13,183 nucleotides of DNA, from positions 410-13,592 of the forward strand of contig DDNW01000056.1 in NCBI GenBank assembly GCA_002341345.1. Direction: 5' to 3'. Positions 1-6,482 of the stretch are shown piece after piece. Position 1 is the stretch's first letter. Each line of letters opens with the position of its first letter. The position numbers and the translations under genes are program-made. Under the pieces are notes generated by a model. The model did no database searches. It was given only the letters and a program-made list of their open reading frames with translations, and had not been told where the DNA came from. This DNA comes from Erythrobacter sp. UBA2510. Lineage in GTDB: Bacteria > Pseudomonadota > Alphaproteobacteria > Sphingomonadales > Sphingomonadaceae.

Positions 1-393
1 CAGGAAATCGCCGACCAGCACGGTCGCCGGATTGCCGAAGACGATATTCGCCGCCTCCTTGCCACGCCGCATTTCCGAACCGTCGACGACATCGTCATGC
101 AGCAAGGTGGCGGTGTGGATGAATTCGACCGCGGCGGCGAGCTTGTGATGGCGATTGCCCTGATAACCCACCAGTTCGGCCCCGGCGAGTGTCAGCATCG
201 GGCGCATGCGCTTGCCCCCGCCCGCGATCAGATGCCCGGCGAGCGCCGGAATCAGCGGAATTTCGCTCTGCATCCGCTCGAGAATCACCTGATTCACCGA
301 ATTCATCGCGGTCGCCGTAAGCGAGAGAATAGCCGCGAGGCTGGGCGGTCGGTCTGCCGAACCGCGCTTGATCGAAACTATATCAGCCGTCAT
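1..393 (-). CDS. ispB: Polyprenyl (octaprenyl/decaprenyl) diphosphate synthase, N-terminal part
   Basis: The gene runs off the left edge; 131 N-terminal residues are visible of a family usually about 330 long. It is a trans-prenyltransferase that extends farnesyl diphosphate with isopentenyl diphosphate to make the ubiquinone side chain. The visible sequence has the substrate-binding GGGKRMRP stretch at residues 58-65 and the first aspartate-rich motif LLHDDVVD at 97-104, followed by RRG at 109-111, the usual order in this family. The second aspartate-rich motif would lie outside the window. The ATG at 393 is chosen because the N-terminus reads naturally (MTADIVSIKRG); I see no clear Shine-Dalgarno. 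The gene is divergent from the chorismate mutase gene. Product chain length cannot be read from this part; decaprenyl (Q-10) is inferred from the probable taxon. Confidence 0.9.
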   Translation of the reverse strand, partial: MTADIVSIKRGSADRPPSLAAILSLTATAMNSVNQVILERMQSEIPLIPALAGHLIAGGGKRMRPMLTLAGAELVGYQGNRHHKLAAAVEFIHTATLLHDDVVDGSEMRRGKEAANIVFGNPATVLVGDFL

Positions 394-517
394 GACCGCG
401 ATTTCATGGGGAAAGCACGAATGGTTGGCAAGCGCGCAATTGCTGCTAGCTACACAGCATGGCAGGCGAACGATCCATTTCTCCGCTGCAAAGCCGAAAG
501 CTGAACCGAAGGACGCG
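394..517. promoter_or_regulatory. Divergent intergenic region between ispB and the chorismate mutase gene
   Basis: These 124 bases must hold the promoters for both flanking divergent genes. On the plus strand TTGGCA at 425-430 is followed after 16 bases by TAGCTA at 447-452, a weak sigma-70-like pair that could serve the chorismate mutase gene. The same area read on the minus strand gives TTGCCA, which could serve ispB, so the two may overlap. Motif matches are poor and the assignment is tentative. Confidence 0.3.
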
Positions 518-826
518 ATGAGCCAAGAACCGCAGCCCGATCCCGTACCCGATCCCGTACTGGCCACTTATCGCAAGAGTATCGACAATATCGATGCCGC
601 GCTGATCCACATGCTGGCCGAACGCTTTCGCATCACGCAGATGGTCGGTCAGTACAAGGCGGCGAACGCGCTGCCACCAGCCGACCCGTCGCGCGAGGCG
701 ACGCAGATCGGTCGCTTGCGCGCGCTGGCGGTCGAGGCCGATCTTGACCCCGAGTTCTCGGAGAAGTTCATCCGCTTCGTGATCGACGAGGTGATCCGCC
801 ATCACCGGCTCGCGCAGGGGAGTTAA
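518..826 (+). CDS. Chorismate mutase, AroQ class, monofunctional
   Basis: This 102-residue protein should convert chorismate to prephenate in phenylalanine and tyrosine synthesis in the cytoplasm. It has the all-helical AroQ fold and size. By analogy with the E. coli chorismate mutase domain the active-site positions appear as R19, R36, K47, D56, R59 and E60; the late glutamine of the E. coli enzyme is not obvious and falls near H96/R97. The ATG at 518 is chosen over an in-frame ATG at 368 because GAAGGA at 508-513 sits just upstream, the family starts here, and the longer form would overlap the divergent ispB start. The N-terminal tail contains a PDPVPDPV duplication made by a 12-base tandem repeat. 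Its stop codon overlaps that of the convergent sensor kinase gene. No fused prephenate dehydratase or dehydrogenase domain is present. Confidence 0.9.
   Translation: MSQEPQPDPVPDPVLATYRKSIDNIDAALIHMLAERFRITQMVGQYKAANALPPADPSREATQIGRLRALAVEADLDPEFSEKFIRFVIDEVIRHHRLAQGS
536..559 (+). repeat. 12-base in-frame tandem duplication
   Basis: CCCGATCCCGTA occurs twice in direct succession (536-547 and 548-559) and encodes PDPV twice in the N-terminal tail of the chorismate mutase. The length is a multiple of three, so the frame is kept. Confidence 0.9.
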
Positions 827-2289
827 GCGCGCGGCAGGCTGAGCCTGACAAGCAAGCCGCCCAGGTCCTCGCTCTCGGCCAGTTCCACGTCGCCGCCGTA
901 GATCTTCGCGACGTCGCGCACGATCGCAAGTCCAAGGCCGGTCCCCGGCTTCTCGGTGTCGAGGCGCGCACCGCGTGCGAAAATGGCGCTGCGCTCGGCC
1001 GCAGGAATGCCTGCCCCGTCATCCTCGATCCAGGTCACGCATTGGGCGCTGTCCGGCTCGGCATCGACGGTCACGAAGACGCTGCCGCCCCCGTATTTGG
1101 CCGCGTTCTCGATCAGATTGCCAAGCAATTCCTCCAGGTCCTGCCGTTCGACGGCCACCTGCGCCTCGGCGTTGCCGGTCACGTCGAAGCGCACCTCCGG
1201 GTAAAGCCGCGCCACCGCGCGCTCCACGCCCTTGGCGACATCGAGCACCGGGCTGCGCGCAAGACCGATCGCGCGGCGACCAGCGGCGCGGGCGCGGGCG
1301 AGATGATGGTCGACCTGCCGCCGCATCAACGCTGCCTCGCGCAGCACCGTACTGTCGAGGTCGCTCGCATGCGCGCTCGCGGCATTGGTCAGCACGGTGA
1401 GCGGGGTCTTCAGCGCATGGGCAAGATTGCCCGCATGGGTGCGCGCTTCCTCGGCCTGACGTTCCGAATGGGCGAGCAGCGCGTTCAGCTCCTCCACCAT
1501 GGGCTGCACCTCGAGCGGTAGCGGGTCGGTGACGCGGTTGGCACCGGTAGAGCGGATGCGCGCAATGGCGAGGCGGATGCGCCGAAGCGGGCCGAGCCCG
1601 TACCAGGTCTGCGCCATCGCCATCAGGAACAGGCCGATGCCGAGCACCGCGAAACTCCAGCCGAGGATCGAACGGATATTGGCGCGCTGCGTATCCAGCT
1701 CCTCGCGGCTGCCCGCAACCACGAACTGCCATCTTGTGTCGCTGCCGGGCAATTGCACGGTGCGCTGGACGATCCGCAGGCGTTCGCCGGGAAACTGGCT
1801 TGAATCGTAGAAGGTCGGCTCCATCGCATCGAGATCCTCGCGGATGTCGAGCGTGCGGTCCCAGAGCGAGCGTGAGGGAAACGGGGCGTAATTCCCGCCC
1901 TCGATCTGCCAGTAAAGGCCACTATTGGGTTCGAGGAAGCGCTGGTCCCCCAGCGCGCGATTGAAATAGATTTCGCCGAAAGGGTCGATTTCCGCCGAGC
2001 CGAGCATCGCATTTAGCGAAGTTTCGAGCTGTTCGTCGAATTGGCGCGATACGAGATTGTCGAGCGCGCGGTCGAGCGCGATACCGCCGACCAGCAGCAG
2101 GATGGTGATCCAGCCGGCCGCTATCAGGATCATCCGCCGTGCAAGGCTGCCTGTATGTGGTACAGGGGCGCTGGCCACGGCCTCTCCGCCCGTCAGATCC
2201 CGGGCGACGTCAGCGAGCGTAGTGCCAGCATCTCCGGCGTCAGTCGCGAGACGGTTCGTCGGGGTCGTCGAGGCTGTAACCGAGGCCAC
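823..2289 (-). CDS. Membrane sensor histidine kinase, PhoQ-like
   Basis: This 488-residue kinase should autophosphorylate in response to an envelope signal and pass phosphate to the regulator encoded just upstream. It has one membrane segment at about 53-72, a periplasmic sensor region at about 73-206, a second membrane segment at about 208-228, a HAMP-like linker at about 229-280, an H-box NLAHALKTPL with phospho-acceptor H291, an N-box NLIENAAKYG at 391-400, IEDDGAGIP at 421-429 and GTGLGLAIV at 449-457. The H-box resembles that of PhoQ. The ATG at 2289 overlaps the regulator gene by 50 bases. A GTG at 2178 (residue 38) preceded by GGAGAGG is an attractive alternative start that leaves all domains intact. 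The gene is the last of the module and converges on the chorismate mutase gene with overlapping stops. The signal is unknown. Confidence 0.92.
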   Translation of the reverse strand: MASVTASTTPTNRLATDAGDAGTTLADVARDLTGGEAVASAPVPHTGSLARRMILIAAGWITILLLVGGIALDRALDNLVSRQFDEQLETSLNAMLGSAEIDPFGEIYFNRALGDQRFLEPNSGLYWQIEGGNYAPFPSRSLWDRTLDIREDLDAMEPTFYDSSQFPGERLRIVQRTVQLPGSDTRWQFVVAGSREELDTQRANIRSILGWSFAVLGIGLFLMAMAQTWYGLGPLRRIRLAIARIRSTGANRVTDPLPLEVQPMVEELNALLAHSERQAEEARTHAGNLAHALKTPLTVLTNAASAHASDLDSTVLREAALMRRQVDHHLARARAAGRRAIGLARSPVLDVAKGVERAVARLYPEVRFDVTGNAEAQVAVERQDLEELLGNLIENAAKYGGGSVFVTVDAEPDSAQCVTWIEDDGAGIPAAERSAIFARGARLDTEKPGTGLGLAIVRDVAKIYGGDVELAESEDLGGLLVRLSLPRA

Positions 2290-2917
2290 GGATGGTCGTT
2301 ATAACATGGGCACCCAGCTTCTTGCGAATGCGGGTGACGAAGACCTCGATCGTGTTGGAATCGCGGTCGAAATCCTGATCGTAAATGTGTTCGATCAGTT
2401 CGGTGCGGCTGACCACCTTGCCCTTGTGGTGCATCAGGTAAGACAGCAGCTTGTATTCCTGCGCGGTCAGTTTGACCGGTTCGCCAGCCAGAGTGACGCG
2501 GCCCGAACGCGTGTCGAGCCGTACATCGCCAGCCGTCAGTTCGGAGCTGACATTGCCCGAAGCACGGCGGATCAGTGCACGCAGGCGAGCGATCAGTTCC
2601 TCGGTCTGGAACGGCTTGGCGAGATAATCGTCGGCACCGGCATCGAGCCCGGCGACCTTGTCCGACCACGAATCGCGCGCAGTCAGCACGAGTACAGGAA
2701 ACTTGCGCCCTTCCTTGCGCCACATGCCCAGCACGGTCAGGCCGTCGATCTCGGGCAGGCCAAGGTCGAGAACCACGGCATCATATTCCTCGGTCGACCC
2801 GAGAAAATGGCCGTCCTCGCCATCGGTCGACAGATCGACCGCATAGCCGTTCTGTTCGAGCGTCGATTTCAATTGCTGGCCGAGGGTGGGTTCATCCTCG
2901 ACAATCAGGATTCGCAT
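2240..2917 (-). CDS. Two-component response regulator, OmpR/PhoP family
   Basis: This 225-residue DNA-binding regulator is the likely partner of the adjacent kinase. The receiver domain covers about 1-116 with acidic residues E7 and D8, phospho-acceptor D51 (in VVLDLGLP), T79 (in LTAR) and K101 (in KPF). A winged-helix Trans_reg_C domain covers about 127-220, with LTAQEYKLLSYL and the recognition region NTIEVFVTRIRKKL. The ATG at 2917 has a strong Shine-Dalgarno, GGGGGAGAGG, at 2921-2930. The 3' end overlaps the annotated start of the kinase gene, which suggests translational coupling. The PepSY gene lies 108 bases upstream on the same strand. The overall type is close to PhoP/QseB. Its targets are not known, but the PepSY gene is the natural first candidate. 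Confidence 0.94.
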   Translation of the reverse strand: MRILIVEDEPTLGQQLKSTLEQNGYAVDLSTDGEDGHFLGSTEEYDAVVLDLGLPEIDGLTVLGMWRKEGRKFPVLVLTARDSWSDKVAGLDAGADDYLAKPFQTEELIARLRALIRRASGNVSSELTAGDVRLDTRSGRVTLAGEPVKLTAQEYKLLSYLMHHKGKVVSRTELIEHIYDQDFDRDSNTIEVFVTRIRKKLGAHVITTIRGLGYSLDDPDEPSRD

Positions 2918-3025
2918 TGACCTCTCCCCCTGTGGGCACCAGCGCCCAATGGTTCATATTCCATGCGTGTGTGGGACAAACGCGTCAACCTCGTGACCGT
3001 TTCCGTGGTGCGCAAAGAGAACGAC
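2918..3025 (-). promoter_or_regulatory. Upstream region of the response-regulator gene: possible promoter and leader hairpin
   Basis: On the minus strand TTGACG (plus-strand 2983-2988) is followed after 19 bases by TGGAAT (2958-2963), a possible but long-spaced sigma-70 promoter giving the regulator and kinase their own transcription start. A short inverted repeat, TGGGC at 2933-2937 and GCCCA at 2944-2948 with a 6-base loop, sits directly before the Shine-Dalgarno at 2921-2930. Both calls are weak. Confidence 0.3.
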
Positions 3026-3391
3026 CTAACGCCGGATACGCAGGATGCGCGCGGTCTGGGCATCGACATCGACCCAGACCATCTTGCCGGCATCCATGAA
3101 CTTGAGCCGATAGACCTGCGCCGCGCCGTCGAAATCAAAGCCGATATATTCGTGACCGCGCATCTGCGGGATCACGCGCCGTTCGATCTCGCGCGATTCC
3201 ATCTGGCGGCCGGCGCGCAGCTCTGCGCGCGCGCTTTCCTGATCGCGCCGCTCTGACTGGCGGCGAGGCGGCTGACTGCGATTCTGCTGGCTCTTCTCCT
3301 GCGCCTGCGCCGCCCCGACGGGAAGCACAGCGGCGCCCAGCGTGCCCGAAAGCAACCCAAATGCGGCAAGAGAGGAGATAAAGCGGCGCAT
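3026..3391 (-). CDS. Secreted PepSY-domain protein
   Basis: This 121-residue protein has a Sec signal peptide (MRRFISSLAAFG start, hydrophobic core, likely cleavage after AQA at about residue 30), a polar arginine- and glutamine-rich linker at about 31-60, and one PepSY-like unit at about 60-121 with the typical run YRLKFMDAG...VWVDVDAQTARIL. PepSY domains are small periplasmic or membrane-linked modules often encoded beside two-component systems or peptidases, and some act as inhibitors. Here the gene lies immediately upstream of a regulator-kinase pair on the same strand, so a role in modulating the kinase sensor domain, or being a regulon member, is inferred. The start at 3391 lacks a clear Shine-Dalgarno but gives a clean signal peptide. 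Confidence 0.85.
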   Translation of the reverse strand: MRRFISSLAAFGLLSGTLGAAVLPVGAAQAQEKSQQNRSQPPRRQSERRDQESARAELRAGRQMESREIERRVIPQMRGHEYIGFDFDGAAQVYRLKFMDAGKMVWVDVDAQTARILRIRR

Positions 3392-3419
3392 ATTGCGGAT
3401 GTGCCTAGGTCAGAAGCTT

Positions 3420-3436
3420 TGAACAAGGTGTGAATG
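3420..3436 (-). promoter_or_regulatory. Possible tandem half-sites for an OmpR-family regulator
   Basis: Upstream of the PepSY gene, TGAACA (3420-3425) and TGAATG (3431-3436) are similar hexamers with an 11-base period; on the minus strand they read CATTCA and TGTTCA. OmpR/PhoP-type regulators bind direct repeats with this spacing. The match is short and could be chance. Confidence 0.25.
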
Positions 3437-3499
3437 CCGCTTACAGCCGCCGTCTTTTATTTTGCAGCGCACAAGAGTGGCAATCATGTCGCAAATGCC

Positions 3500-3521
3500 G
3501 ACGCCGCTTCGTTACGGCGTC
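3500..3521 (-). terminator. Hairpin at the 3' end of the SIMPL gene
   Basis: GACGCCG at 3500-3506 and CGGCGTC at 3515-3521 form a perfect 7-base-pair stem around an 8-base loop that contains the stop codon of the SIMPL gene (3512-3514). It is GC-rich like an intrinsic terminator, but the tail on the minus strand (GGCATTTGCG) has only a short T run, so termination may be weak. Confidence 0.4.
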
Positions 3522-4228
3522 ATCTCGTAGGTCACGCTGAGCGAGATGCCGGTTTCGACCTGGCCGGGGCGGACCGGAACCGATTCATCGCGTGCCGCCT
3601 GCGTGCTCACGGGCATCGGCATCGGCTCCCCACTTGAGATGCTCTCGCTGATCTCGAGCAGGCGAATATTCGCATAGCCCGCCCCTTGCGCCATCGACAG
3701 CGCCCGTTCGCGCGCAGTTCTCAGTGCGGCGGCCCGCGCCTGCGCCTGCGCCGGTGCCGGATCGTCGACCGACCACGCGATCCCGCCGATATCGGTCGCG
3801 CCAGCCGAGACCAGTTCGTCAAGCACCTGCCCGGTACGCTCGATCGCCCGCAGCTTGACCGACACGCGGTTGGACACGCGATAGCCGGTAAAGACCTGCC
3901 GCTGAGTCGCCTGATCGTAGTCATATTGCGGATAGAGCGACACACCGCTGGTCTGGATGTCACGACCTTCGATGCCGAGTGCTTCCAGCCGGTCGATCAC
4001 CGCATTCATCTGTACCGAGTTCTGCCGCAGGGAATCGACCGCCGTGCGCGCCAGAGTCGTTACCCCGGCGCTGACCGTGGCAATATCGGGTTCGGTGGCG
4101 ACGCTTTCGCTGACGGTCAGGGCGATGACGGGCCCTTGCGAAGTTACCTCGACCTCCGCGGGAGCAGGCATGGCGGCCAAGGCAGTGGCAGCAAAGGGGG
4201 CGGCGATCAGGGCAAGGTGGCGATACAT
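3512..4228 (-). CDS. Secreted SIMPL-domain (DUF541) protein
   Basis: This 238-residue protein belongs to the SIMPL/DUF541 family of periplasmic or outer-surface proteins; E. coli YggE, linked to oxidative stress, is a member. The biochemical role is unsettled. It has a signal peptide with likely cleavage after PAPA at about residue 24, then the family pattern: ISLTVSES-like first strand at about 34-42, a D-I-A-T-V-S-A-G-V strand at 48-56, a helix with NSVQMNAVIDRLEALGI at 70-86, DIQTSGVSLYPQYDY at 90-104, GYRVSNRVSVKLR at 115-127 and a C-terminal strand ISLSVTYEM. The ATG at 4228 is chosen because GGGAG lies six to ten bases upstream and it gives the signal peptide. The frame stays open far upstream to 5752, but that part is antisense to the ABC-F gene and is not protein-like. 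It is divergent from the ABC-F gene. Confidence 0.88.
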   Translation of the reverse strand: MYRHLALIAAPFAATALAAMPAPAEVEVTSQGPVIALTVSESVATEPDIATVSAGVTTLARTAVDSLRQNSVQMNAVIDRLEALGIEGRDIQTSGVSLYPQYDYDQATQRQVFTGYRVSNRVSVKLRAIERTGQVLDELVSAGATDIGGIAWSVDDPAPAQAQARAAALRTARERALSMAQGAGYANIRLLEISESISSGEPMPMPVSTQAARDESVPVRPGQVETGISLSVTYEMTP

Positions 4229-4345
4229 TGGGCATTCTCCCGATATGGATGAGGCGGATTTCCCGCGCGCTTGGGGTGCAAACGACCCAGCGGCCCAAGC
4301 TGTTCCTTGCCAGCCGCCGCGCACGGCCCTAACCCGCCCGCCGAT
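4229..4345. promoter_or_regulatory. Divergent intergenic region between SIMPL and ABC-F genes
   Basis: These 117 bases separate two divergent starts and must carry both promoters. The SIMPL side has a good Shine-Dalgarno; the ABC-F side has none I can point to. I could not pick out a convincing -35/-10 pair for either gene. Confidence 0.3.
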
Positions 4346-6184
4346 ATGGCCGAACCCCCGATCCTTTCGCTGGAAAACATGGCGCTGCAACAGGGCGGTC
4401 GCTGGCTGTTCGGCGGACCGGACAAGAGCGCCAAAGAACCGACAGGGCTCGACCTGCATATTGGCCCACGCGATCACCTCGCGCTGATCGGCCGCAATGG
4501 CGCAGGCAAGACGACGCTGCTCAGGATCATCGCCGACCTGCTCGAGCCCGACCGGGGCGAGCGCAAGACCCGGCCCGGAACCAATATCGTGCTGCTGGAG
4601 CAGGAGCCCGACTTTACCGGCCATGCCAGCCTGATGGACTTCGCGCTGAGCGGCACCAACGCCCCGCAGGCGCATGAGGTGGAATCGATCGCCGGCCAGC
4701 TCGGCATCGACCTGACGCTCGATCCGGCCAATGCCAGCGGTGGTGAGAAGCGCCGCGCCGCGATTGCCCGCGCATTGGCGATGGAACCCGACCTGCTGCT
4801 GCTGGACGAGCCGACCAATCACCTCGACCTCGCCGCGATCGACTGGCTCGAGGCGTGGCTCGGTCGCTACAAGGGTGCCTTCGTGGTCATCAGCCACGAC
4901 CGGACATTCCTGAAACGCCTGACCAGCGCGACCTTGTGGCTCGACCGCGGGGGGATGCGGCGCAAGGAAGTCGGCTTCGGTGGCTACGAGGCGTGGGAAG
5001 AGCAGGTCTATGCCGAAGAAGCACGCGCAGCGGAGAAACTGGACGCGAAGCTGAAGATCGAGGCGCACTGGCTCGAACGCGGGGTCACCGCACGGCGCAA
5101 ACGCAATATGGGACGGCTGGAAAAGCTGTGGGAGATGCGCGCGGTGCGCGCTGCGATGATCAACCCGGCGGGGACGGCCAAGCTGAAGCTCGCCAGCGAC
5201 GAGGACTTCAAGTCGAAATCCGTTATCGTCGCCGAGAACATCTCCAAGACCTATGACGGGCGCGAGCTTATCAAGCCGTTCAGCCTGCGCATCCAGCGTG
5301 GCGACCGGATCGGCATCGTCGGGGCGAATGGCGCAGGCAAGACCACGCTCCTGAAAATGCTCACGAAAGAAATCGAGCCTGATACTGGCAGCGTCGAACA
5401 TGCGCGCACCCTTTCGGGCGTGATGGTCGACCAGCAGAGGAAGCTGCTCGACCCGCAAAAGAGCGTGCGGCAGGTGCTGGCCGAGGGTGGCGACTGGATC
5501 GATGTGCGCGGCCATCGCAAACACGTGCAAGCCTATCTGAAAGACTTCCTGTTCGATCCCTCGCTGGTCGATGCGAAAATCGGCACCTTTTCCGGTGGCG
5601 AGCGCAGCCGCCTGCTGCTGGCGCGCGAATTCGCCCGCACCTCCAACCTGCTGGTGCTGGACGAACCGACCAACGACCTTGACCTCGAAACGCTCGACCT
5701 GCTGCAGGAGGTCATCGCCGATTACGAGGGTACGGTGCTGATCGTCAGCCACGATCGCGACTTCCTCGACCGGACGGTGACGATCACGCTCGGCCTCGAC
5801 GGCAGCGGCACGGTCGATGTCATCGCGGGCGGCTATGAAGATTGGGAAGCCAAGCGCAAGGCCAGCAAAAAGCCCGCAGCCAAGCGCACCGAAAAGGACA
5901 CAGCGGCACCCAAGGCAGCTCCACCGCCGCCCAAGACGCCAACAAAGTCAGCCAAGCTGAGCTATAAGGACCAGCGCGACTACGAGAACCTGCCCGCCCG
6001 GATTGCCGAACTGGACGATCTGATCGCGCGCGGAGAAGCGGCACTGGCCAATCCCGATCTCTATACCAGCGACCCGGACAAGTTCGCACGGATCAGCAAG
6101 AGCCTGGAACTGGCGCGCGAGGAAAAAGACACGGCGGAGGAGCGCTGGCTGGAGCTGGCAGAGATGGTCGAAGCAAGCGCTTGA
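4346..6184 (+). CDS. uup: ABC-F family ATPase, Uup-like
   Basis: This 612-residue soluble protein has two ABC ATPase domains and no membrane segments, which places it in the ABC-F family of ribosome-associated ATPases. The first domain has Walker A GRNGAGKTT at 49-57, signature SGGEKRR at 131-137 and Walker B LLLLDEPTNHLD at 150-161. The second has Walker A GANGAGKTT at 326-334, signature SGGERSR at 416-422 and Walker B LLVLDEPTND at 435-444. After a lysine/proline-rich linker (about 503-537) the last 75 residues form a charged coiled coil like the C-terminal domain of Uup, which in E. coli binds DNA and affects transposon excision and ribosome function. This tail favours Uup over EttA. The ATG at 4346 is chosen over an in-frame TTG at 4271, because the family begins near here. 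No clear Shine-Dalgarno is seen. Confidence 0.88.
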   Translation: MAEPPILSLENMALQQGGRWLFGGPDKSAKEPTGLDLHIGPRDHLALIGRNGAGKTTLLRIIADLLEPDRGERKTRPGTNIVLLEQEPDFTGHASLMDFALSGTNAPQAHEVESIAGQLGIDLTLDPANASGGEKRRAAIARALAMEPDLLLLDEPTNHLDLAAIDWLEAWLGRYKGAFVVISHDRTFLKRLTSATLWLDRGGMRRKEVGFGGYEAWEEQVYAEEARAAEKLDAKLKIEAHWLERGVTARRKRNMGRLEKLWEMRAVRAAMINPAGTAKLKLASDEDFKSKSVIVAENISKTYDGRELIKPFSLRIQRGDRIGIVGANGAGKTTLLKMLTKEIEPDTGSVEHARTLSGVMVDQQRKLLDPQKSVRQVLAEGGDWIDVRGHRKHVQAYLKDFLFDPSLVDAKIGTFSGGERSRLLLAREFARTSNLLVLDEPTNDLDLETLDLLQEVIADYEGTVLIVSHDRDFLDRTVTITLGLDGSGTVDVIAGGYEDWEAKRKASKKPAAKRTEKDTAAPKAAPPPPKTPTKSAKLSYKDQRDYENLPARIAELDDLIARGEAALANPDLYTSDPDKFARISKSLELAREEKDTAEERWLELAEMVEASA

Positions 6185-6217
6185 CCGAAGTCATTTCCGC
6201 AATCGCGCGAATCGGTG

Positions 6218-6223
6218 TAACAT
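6218..6223 (+). promoter_or_regulatory. Possible -10 element of a leaderless transcript
   Basis: TAACAT ends five bases before the ATG at 6229, preceded by TG. If it works as a -10 element, transcription would begin at about the A of the start codon, giving a leaderless mRNA. The -35 region (TTCCGC at 6195-6200) is a poor match. Confidence 0.3.
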
Positions 6224-6228
6224 ACCCT

Positions 6229-6450
6229 ATGCGCGAGTACCTCACCCCCACTGTCCTGACGCCGCAAATGGCGTTCTTCGAGATGTGGATGACCTATTGG
6301 TACGAGTTCTGGATGGAGGGTGCCTGCCAGTCGATGCAGTTGTGCTGTGCACCTTTCTGCGCCGAGGCACTGCCCAGGAAAAGCGGCCCGTTCCAGATGT
6401 TCGTCCCGATGCCGTTCCGCGTCGACGAGGAACAGGACCTGTTCGCCTGA
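6229..6450 (+). CDS. Small aromatic- and cysteine-rich protein, unrecognised
   Basis: This frame encodes 73 residues and I do not recognise a family. It is unusual for a GC-rich genome: residues 10-30 are dense in F, W, Y and M (FFEMWMTYWYEFWMEG), followed by a C-x5-CC-x3-C cluster and a polar end PFRVDEEQDLFA. A random frame here would be rich in R, A, G and P, so this composition supports a real gene. The aromatic run could be a membrane-associated or amphipathic helix. The ATG at 6229 has no Shine-Dalgarno; TAACAT at 6218-6223 lies just upstream. An alternative TTG at 6181 overlaps the ABC-F stop and would add 16 residues. It lies 44 bases after the ABC-F gene and converges on the DUF6456 gene across a hairpin. 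Function unknown. Confidence 0.6.
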   Translation: MREYLTPTVLTPQMAFFEMWMTYWYEFWMEGACQSMQLCCAPFCAEALPRKSGPFQMFVPMPFRVDEEQDLFA

Positions 6451-6452
6451 CG

Positions 6453-6482
6453 GGATCGGGGCCGCTGCCCCTCACCCGATCC
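6453..6482. terminator. GC-rich hairpin between convergent genes, likely bidirectional terminator
   Basis: GGATCGGG at 6453-6460 and CCCGATCC at 6475-6482 form a perfect 8-base-pair stem. An alternative inner hairpin, GGGGC (6458-6462) with GCCCC (6467-6471), competes with it. It lies between the stop of the small ORF (6450) and overlaps the stop of the DUF6456 gene (6472-6474), the right place to end both transcripts. No strong T run follows on either strand. Confidence 0.5.

Noticed and set aside
2057..2920. Plus-strand 287-residue frame opposite the response regulator
   Set aside because: It is fully antisense to a gene with intact phospho-acceptor and winged-helix motifs; no domain or signal is seen in it.
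4229..5752. Very long minus-strand open frame continuing upstream of the SIMPL gene (746 residues in total)
   Set aside because: It is antisense to the well-supported ABC-F gene, has a low-complexity Q/H/D/R-rich composition, and the real SIMPL protein starts at 4228 with a Shine-Dalgarno and signal peptide. High third-position GC keeps the opposite frame open.
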